Positions 60,004-64,000 of a DNA stretch of 64,000 nt are shown here, one piece after another. The position numbers were made by a program, and so were the translations under genes. Within the stretch, counting starts at the first letter, position 1; each line of letters starts with the position of its first letter. The notes beneath the pieces were generated by a model, which saw nothing but the letters and a program-made list of their open reading frames with translations, made no database searches and had not been told where the DNA came from. Source of the DNA: Taibaiella sp. (lineage in GTDB: Bacteria > Bacteroidota > Bacteroidia > Chitinophagales > Chitinophagaceae); assembly GCA_019739295.1 (NCBI GenBank), contig JAHHDV010000001.1:1-64000 (forward strand), read 5' to 3'.

Positions 60004-62352
60004 CTAAAACTTAAAATTCCAGGTGATGCTCGGTATAATCGGGAAAATGCTGACTTTCATCACCCGGATGTCTGTACCTCCGCTTCCCAGGGAGCCGTTC
60101 ATGTCCAGGTACATAAAGTAAGGATTCAGCCTGGAATAAACGTTATATATACTGAAATTCCAGGAGCTCCTGAACTTCCTGTCAGGCCGGTCACCTTTGG
60201 GGACCCATGTGACGGATAGATCCAGCCGGTGGTAATTCGGGATGCGGAACTGGTTCATTTCTGAAAAATGCTGGATCAGGTTACCTTCTATAAAATAAAG
60301 GTCCGTAGGAAGGGTGATGGCATTGCCCGTACCGAATACGAACACGGAAGAAAATGTCCATTTCTTATTCAGCTCATAAGTGCCTACAACAGATAAGTCA
60401 TGTCTCCGGTCGTACTTGGCCGGGAAAGGCTTCCCTCCATTCAGCTCTTCAAAATCCCGCCAGGTCCAGGACAGGGTATACCCTATCCAGCCTGTGAAGT
60501 TCCCCTGTGTCTTATTGATCAGGAATTCCGCACCATAGGCATATCCCCTTCCATACACAAAATCCCACTCCGGATCACCCAAACCCTGGGTATAGCCGTT
60601 CCTGTATTCGATCTGGTTGCGCAGGTCCTTGTAATATACCTCTATACTGGTCTCCAGAGCATTGTCCAGCCAGTTATGAAAATATCCTGCAGCATACTGC
60701 CAGGAATACTGGGGCTTCACTAATGCAGTGCTGGGGACATACACATCTGTAGGCAAGGTGGAACCATTGTTAGAGACCAGGTGCAGGTATTGCATACTCC
60801 GGGTTACACTGGCCTTAACAGATGAATGATCATTGATCCTGAAGCGCGTATTGAGTCTCGGCTCCCATCCACCGTAAGTCACCACCGGATCACCTTTGGC
60901 ATAATTAATACTGTCTGTCCTGATCTGATCATTGTTGAAAGTATAGGAAGTATAGGGTCCTACCTGGGTAAACCAGGAATACCGGATACCTGCATTGATC
61001 CTGATATGGTCCCCGATGTCAAATTCGTCTAAAGCATACACAGACATCTCATGACCAAATTTCTTCAAAGCATTATTGGGTTGGAAGGCTACGGAATCCG
61101 ACTCCCCGCTGAACTGGTTGGGCAGGAACTGGTGATAGGTGTATTGTGTCCCGAATTTAATGCTGTGGTTATTGTTCAGGTAATAATCAAAATCGACTTT
61201 TGCGCCATAGTCCCTGATAGCGCTCAATAATTTTATATCCATGGGTCCCTGGGAGGCCTGCAATTCAAATTTGTAATCATTATAAATCACGGTAGTATTC
61301 ATGAACAGCTTATTGGACCACTCATGGTTCCAGCGAAGTGTTGCCGTGGTATTCCCCCAGGGAATCTTTGCATTGAAGTTTCCGCTTTGCCCGGCAAAGT
61401 TGAACACATCTCTGCCGAAGTATCCGCTGGCATACAACCTGTCTTTTTTACCCAGGATATAATTGGCCTTAACATTGGCATCATAGAAGTAATACCCATT
61501 GCTCTTATACTCAGGCTTCAGGAAAGGTTTAGACAGGATATCCACATAAGTTCTCCGGCCGGACAGGATGAAGCTCCCTTTATCCTTGTGGATAGGTCCC
61601 TCGAGGGTCAACCGGGATGCTATGAGCCCGATCCCTCCCTCACCATGGAAAGACTGGTTATTACCATCCTTCATGGTTACATCCAGAACCGAAGACAGTC
61701 TTCCGCCATAATTAGCCCCCATTCCTCCTTTGATCAATGTAGCCTTCTTGATCGCATCGGAATTGAAGATGGAGAAAAACCCGAACAGGTGACCGCTGTT
61801 ATAGACGACAGCATCATCCAGTAAGATCAGGTTCTGATCCGGTCCGCCGCCCCGGACATAAAAACCGGAATTGGCTTCGCCCGCAGACTGTACCCCCGGA
61901 AGCAACTGGATGGCTTTCAATATATCCGTCTCTCCGAAGATCACAGGAAGCTTCTTGATCTGCTCGGTCGTCAATGTATTGGTTCCCATCTGGGTATTAC
62001 TGACATTGGCATCCTGGCGGGTAGCGGTAATCTCCACTCCTTCCAATTGTTCTGAAAAATTGTTCAACAGGATATCCAGCTTCACATCCCGGACCGCTTC
62101 TATATTCTGGGAAAATTCCGTTCTGCCTGTAGCGATGCACCTGATGGTATAAGTTCCCTGCGGAACAGTGATGGAATAAAAACCATATGCATTGGTAGTC
62201 CCGGAAGCATCCGTTCCATCAAAGAAGATGAAAGCATCTACAACCGTTTCTCCTGAAGCAAGGTCCTTGACATAACCGCTAACCGTGACTTTGTCCTGGG
62301 CTTGTACCAACTGGATCCAGAACAGGGAGGTGAGTATACATATCCATCTCAT
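60004..62352 (-). CDS. TonB-dependent receptor with carboxypeptidase-like N-terminal domain
   Basis: The ATG at 62352 (MRWICILTSLFWIQLVQAQ) is used instead of a TTG two codons earlier; the product is 782 residues. A CarboxypepD-like domain (VSGYVKDLASGETVVDAFIF) is followed by a plug with LPGVQSAGEANSGFYVRGGG and a barrel that ends in SITWNFKF. Sequence KATLIKGGMGANYGGRLSS is typical of the plug end. There is no SusD neighbour. The substrate is unknown. It is a relative of the receptor at 52.7 kb but clearly not a recent copy. A TACCTTTG element lies 27 bases before the start. Confidence 0.93.
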   Translation of the reverse strand: MRWICILTSLFWIQLVQAQDKVTVSGYVKDLASGETVVDAFIFFDGTDASGTTNAYGFYSITVPQGTYTIRCIATGRTEFSQNIEAVRDVKLDILLNNFSEQLEGVEITATRQDANVSNTQMGTNTLTTEQIKKLPVIFGETDILKAIQLLPGVQSAGEANSGFYVRGGGPDQNLILLDDAVVYNSGHLFGFFSIFNSDAIKKATLIKGGMGANYGGRLSSVLDVTMKDGNNQSFHGEGGIGLIASRLTLEGPIHKDKGSFILSGRRTYVDILSKPFLKPEYKSNGYYFYDANVKANYILGKKDRLYASGYFGRDVFNFAGQSGNFNAKIPWGNTTATLRWNHEWSNKLFMNTTVIYNDYKFELQASQGPMDIKLLSAIRDYGAKVDFDYYLNNNHSIKFGTQYTYHQFLPNQFSGESDSVAFQPNNALKKFGHEMSVYALDEFDIGDHIRINAGIRYSWFTQVGPYTSYTFNNDQIRTDSINYAKGDPVVTYGGWEPRLNTRFRINDHSSVKASVTRSMQYLHLVSNNGSTLPTDVYVPSTALVKPQYSWQYAAGYFHNWLDNALETSIEVYYKDLRNQIEYRNGYTQGLGDPEWDFVYGRGYAYGAEFLINKTQGNFTGWIGYTLSWTWRDFEELNGGKPFPAKYDRRHDLSVVGTYELNKKWTFSSVFVFGTGNAITLPTDLYFIEGNLIQHFSEMNQFRIPNYHRLDLSVTWVPKGDRPDRKFRSSWNFSIYNVYSRLNPYFMYLDMNGSLGSGGTDIRVMKVSIFPIIPSITWNFKF

Positions 62353-62378
62353 GAGCAATAGAAATTCTGATAAGTGAT

Positions 62379-62386
62379 CAAAGGTA
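62379..62386 (-). promoter_or_regulatory. Candidate Bacteroidota -7 element
   Basis: Minus-strand TACCTTTG fits the TAnnTTTG consensus exactly and lies 26 bases before the TonB receptor ATG. No matching -33 TTTG was found. Confidence 0.42.
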
Positions 62387-62551
62387 ACCGGAATTCATCA
62401 GGGATAACATGAAATCAAGTCATCTTATTGTATTTTATATTTTCATTATCTATTTTATTTCCATTTTATTCAGTGTAAGGCTACCCTGGTCTCATAAATG
62501 ATAATAATGCGCTAAATTGCCCGCTGTTAAAGCCTAAACTCCACATATCAT

Positions 62552-63469
62552 ATGTTGCTGCCCCCTTACCTCAAGAAAGGAAATACCATCGCGATTACCT
62601 GCCCTGCAGGATACCTGGAAAAATCCAAAATTGAACATGCCGTACAAACCTTCATGTCCTGGGGGATGAAGGTGATCGTCGGGAAAACAATCGGCAGTGA
62701 CAGTACGAATTATTTCTCCGGTACTGATGAAGAAAGATGGAAAGAACTGCAATGCTATCTGGATGATGACAGCATACATGCGATCATTATGGGCAGGGGG
62801 GGCTATGGCATGAGCCGCATTATCGACAGGCTGAATTTCCGAAAATTCAAAAAGCATCCAAAATGGATCTGTGGTTTCAGTGATATCACCCTGCTGCATA
62901 ATCATCTTCAATCCAGGCTAAAGATCGCCAGCATCCATGGACCTATGTGTGCAGCCTATATACCTAAAGACGGGTATGATCCCGGCAGGATCGCAGATGC
63001 GGTCCGGAAAATGCTGACCGGGAAGAAAAATAACCTCTACCCTATTCCCCTTCACCCTGCCAACCGGGCCGGAAAGGCAGAAGGCATACTCGTAGGAGGA
63101 AACCTGGCCATGGTCACACACGGTATCGGTTCACCATCGGAAGTACAAACCATGGGGAATATCCTGTTCCTGGAAGATATCGGGGAGCATCTTTATAAAA
63201 TCGACAGGATGCTGCTGCAGCTCAAACGTGCCGGGCTTCTGGATCACCTGGCAGGTGTTATCCTAGGGCAGTTTTCGGATAGTGAAGATACGGCCAGGCC
63301 ATTTGGATCAGACTTGGAAACCATTCTTTCAGAACATTTTGCGGATTATGATTACCCTGTATGTATGGGCTTCCCGACGGGTCACGACAACGAGAATTTC
63401 CCCTTAAAATTCGGGAGTATGCATCGGCTGGTTATAACCAAAAAGAATATTTCCCTTAAGGAAGTATAA
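62552..63469 (+). CDS. LD-carboxypeptidase (S66 family)
   Basis: The 305-residue enzyme belongs to the LdcA/MccF family, serine peptidases that remove the terminal D-alanine from murein tetrapeptides during recycling. Family marks are CPAGYLEKSKI near the N terminus, MGRGGYGMSRIIDRL, the nucleophile S110 in GFSDITLL, a glutamate in LFLEDIGEHLYKIDRML and a histidine in GFPTGHDNENFPL. The three form the usual Ser-Glu-His set. No signal peptide, so it acts in the cytoplasm. MccF-like immunity to microcin is an alternative, but LdcA is more likely here. Frame intact. Confidence 0.92.
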   Translation: MLLPPYLKKGNTIAITCPAGYLEKSKIEHAVQTFMSWGMKVIVGKTIGSDSTNYFSGTDEERWKELQCYLDDDSIHAIIMGRGGYGMSRIIDRLNFRKFKKHPKWICGFSDITLLHNHLQSRLKIASIHGPMCAAYIPKDGYDPGRIADAVRKMLTGKKNNLYPIPLHPANRAGKAEGILVGGNLAMVTHGIGSPSEVQTMGNILFLEDIGEHLYKIDRMLLQLKRAGLLDHLAGVILGQFSDSEDTARPFGSDLETILSEHFADYDYPVCMGFPTGHDNENFPLKFGSMHRLVITKKNISLKEV

Positions 63470-63510
63470 GCATTGTTTATTAAACTATTTTTATTTTTTA
63501 ATTATAAAGC

Positions 63511-63541
63511 TTTTTTAAATTCTTCGTTCTCAATACCTTTG
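63511..63541 (+). promoter_or_regulatory. Candidate promoter of the YceI lipoprotein gene
   Basis: TTTT (63511-63514, one mismatch to TTTG) is followed after 19 bases by TACCTTTG (63534-63541), a full -7 match. The ATG follows 22 bases later. Confidence 0.5.
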
Positions 63542-63562
63542 CCAAAAAATTTACAAAAGCCC

Positions 63563-64000
63563 ATGAACAAATTATTCTTATCATTAGCTGCAGCTGCCGT
63601 ACTTTTCGCAAGCTGCGACAACACTCCTGACGCTACAGAAGTAAAAGGAACGGATGCCCAACAAGTAGATTCCAACAAAACTGCAGATGCTGCCTATAAA
63701 GTAGATCCTACTGCTTCTGTTATCGAATGGATGGGAAGCAAGCCTACCGGGGACGGCCACAATGGTACGATCAACCTGAAAGAAGGTACTTTAACCGTAG
63801 ATGCAAACAAGGCATTGAACGGTGGTAGTTTTATTATCGATATTGCTTCTATCAAGGTATTGGATATTAAAGATTCTGCCAAAAATGCAGGTCTTGTAGG
63901 TCACTTGTTGGGTACAGGTGATCCCGCAAACAAAGATGATTTCTTCAATGTGACTGATCACCCAACCGGTAAATTCGAAATCACCGCTGTAAAAGTTGCC
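63563..64000 (+). CDS. YceI family lipoprotein (cut by window edge)
   Basis: The first 146 residues are seen. A lipoprotein signal with lipobox VLFASC (about residue 18) is followed by a polar linker and then a YceI domain: YKVDPTASVIEWMGSKPTGDGHNGTINL is split over residues about 45-72, then GSFIIDIASIKVLDI and HLLGTGDPANKDDFFNVTDHP. YceI folds as a lipocalin-like barrel that binds isoprenoid lipids. The frame runs off the window end. Here the domain is anchored by lipid, unlike the soluble E. coli protein. The ligand is unknown. Confidence 0.9.
   Translation, partial: MNKLFLSLAAAAVLFASCDNTPDATEVKGTDAQQVDSNKTADAAYKVDPTASVIEWMGSKPTGDGHNGTINLKEGTLTVDANKALNGGSFIIDIASIKVLDIKDSAKNAGLVGHLLGTGDPANKDDFFNVTDHPTGKFEITAVKVA

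Noticed and set aside
1..64000. tRNA, rRNA, CRISPR array, prophage or insertion sequence
   Set aside because: I scanned the gaps between genes by eye and saw no cloverleaf end motif, regular direct repeats or transposase; a covariance-model scan was not possible here.

Overview
The window looks like a chromosome segment of a member of the Bacteroidota. The evidence is secreted proteins ending in type IX secretion (T9SS) sorting domains of both type A and type B, TonB-dependent receptors with a carboxypeptidase-like plug prefix, Bacteroidota-style promoter elements (TTTG about 20 bases before TAnnTTTG) ahead of several genes, and families typical of the phylum (RemB/Wzi-like barrel, HU-SPOR protein, DUF3857 proteins). 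No rRNA, tRNA, CRISPR array, prophage or insertion sequence was recognised. The order within the phylum cannot be settled from this sequence.

Layout. 0-8 kb: end of a glycosyltransferase, rsmG, kdsA, a large T9SS type B surface protein with seven GCDS repeats, and typA. 8-16 kb: a badly frameshifted stretch whose genes can still be read through, comprising a conserved hypothetical, a HipA-like kinase overlapping a DUF3037 gene, a RemB/Wzi-like barrel, a formyltransferase overlapping a two-domain rhodanese, a DUF2891 protein and an AraC regulator. 17-24 kb: three tandem T9SS type A cargo genes, a nucleoside-type MFS transporter and ligA. 24-31 kb: SRPBCC protein, ChaN-like protein, two DUF3857/transglutaminase paralogues and an aminopeptidase P. 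31-39.5 kb: a copper region, with an MbnP/MbnH pair on the plus strand facing a minus-strand run of copA ATPase, HMA chaperone, DUF3347, multicopper oxidase fused to a barrel-like tail, and DUF6624. 40-46 kb: a minus-strand TPR, outer-membrane barrel and HU-SPOR operon. 46-52.5 kb: ispF, clpC, a phytase-like esterase lipoprotein and kbl. 52.7-64 kb: two TonB-dependent receptors, a MarR regulator next to a phytoene desaturase remnant, lemA with three TPM-domain genes, a pentapeptide-repeat protein, an LD-carboxypeptidase and the start of a YceI lipoprotein.

Roughly fifty frameshifts break otherwise continuous genes. Every one I could resolve is explained by one extra base, nearly always in a short homopolymer, and they cluster heavily between 8.3 and 16 kb. 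The simplest explanation is local consensus error, so I annotate those genes as whole reading frames with reconstructed products. The phytoene desaturase fragment is different: it is truncated and carries substitutions, so I treat it as a real pseudogene.

The most interesting biology is the copper neighbourhood (MbnP/MbnH beside a copper efflux and oxidation operon), the tandem DUF3857 proteins in which one copy has lost its catalytic residues, the overlapping HipA-like kinase/DUF3037 and formyltransferase/rhodanese pairs, and the TPR, barrel and HU-SPOR operon.
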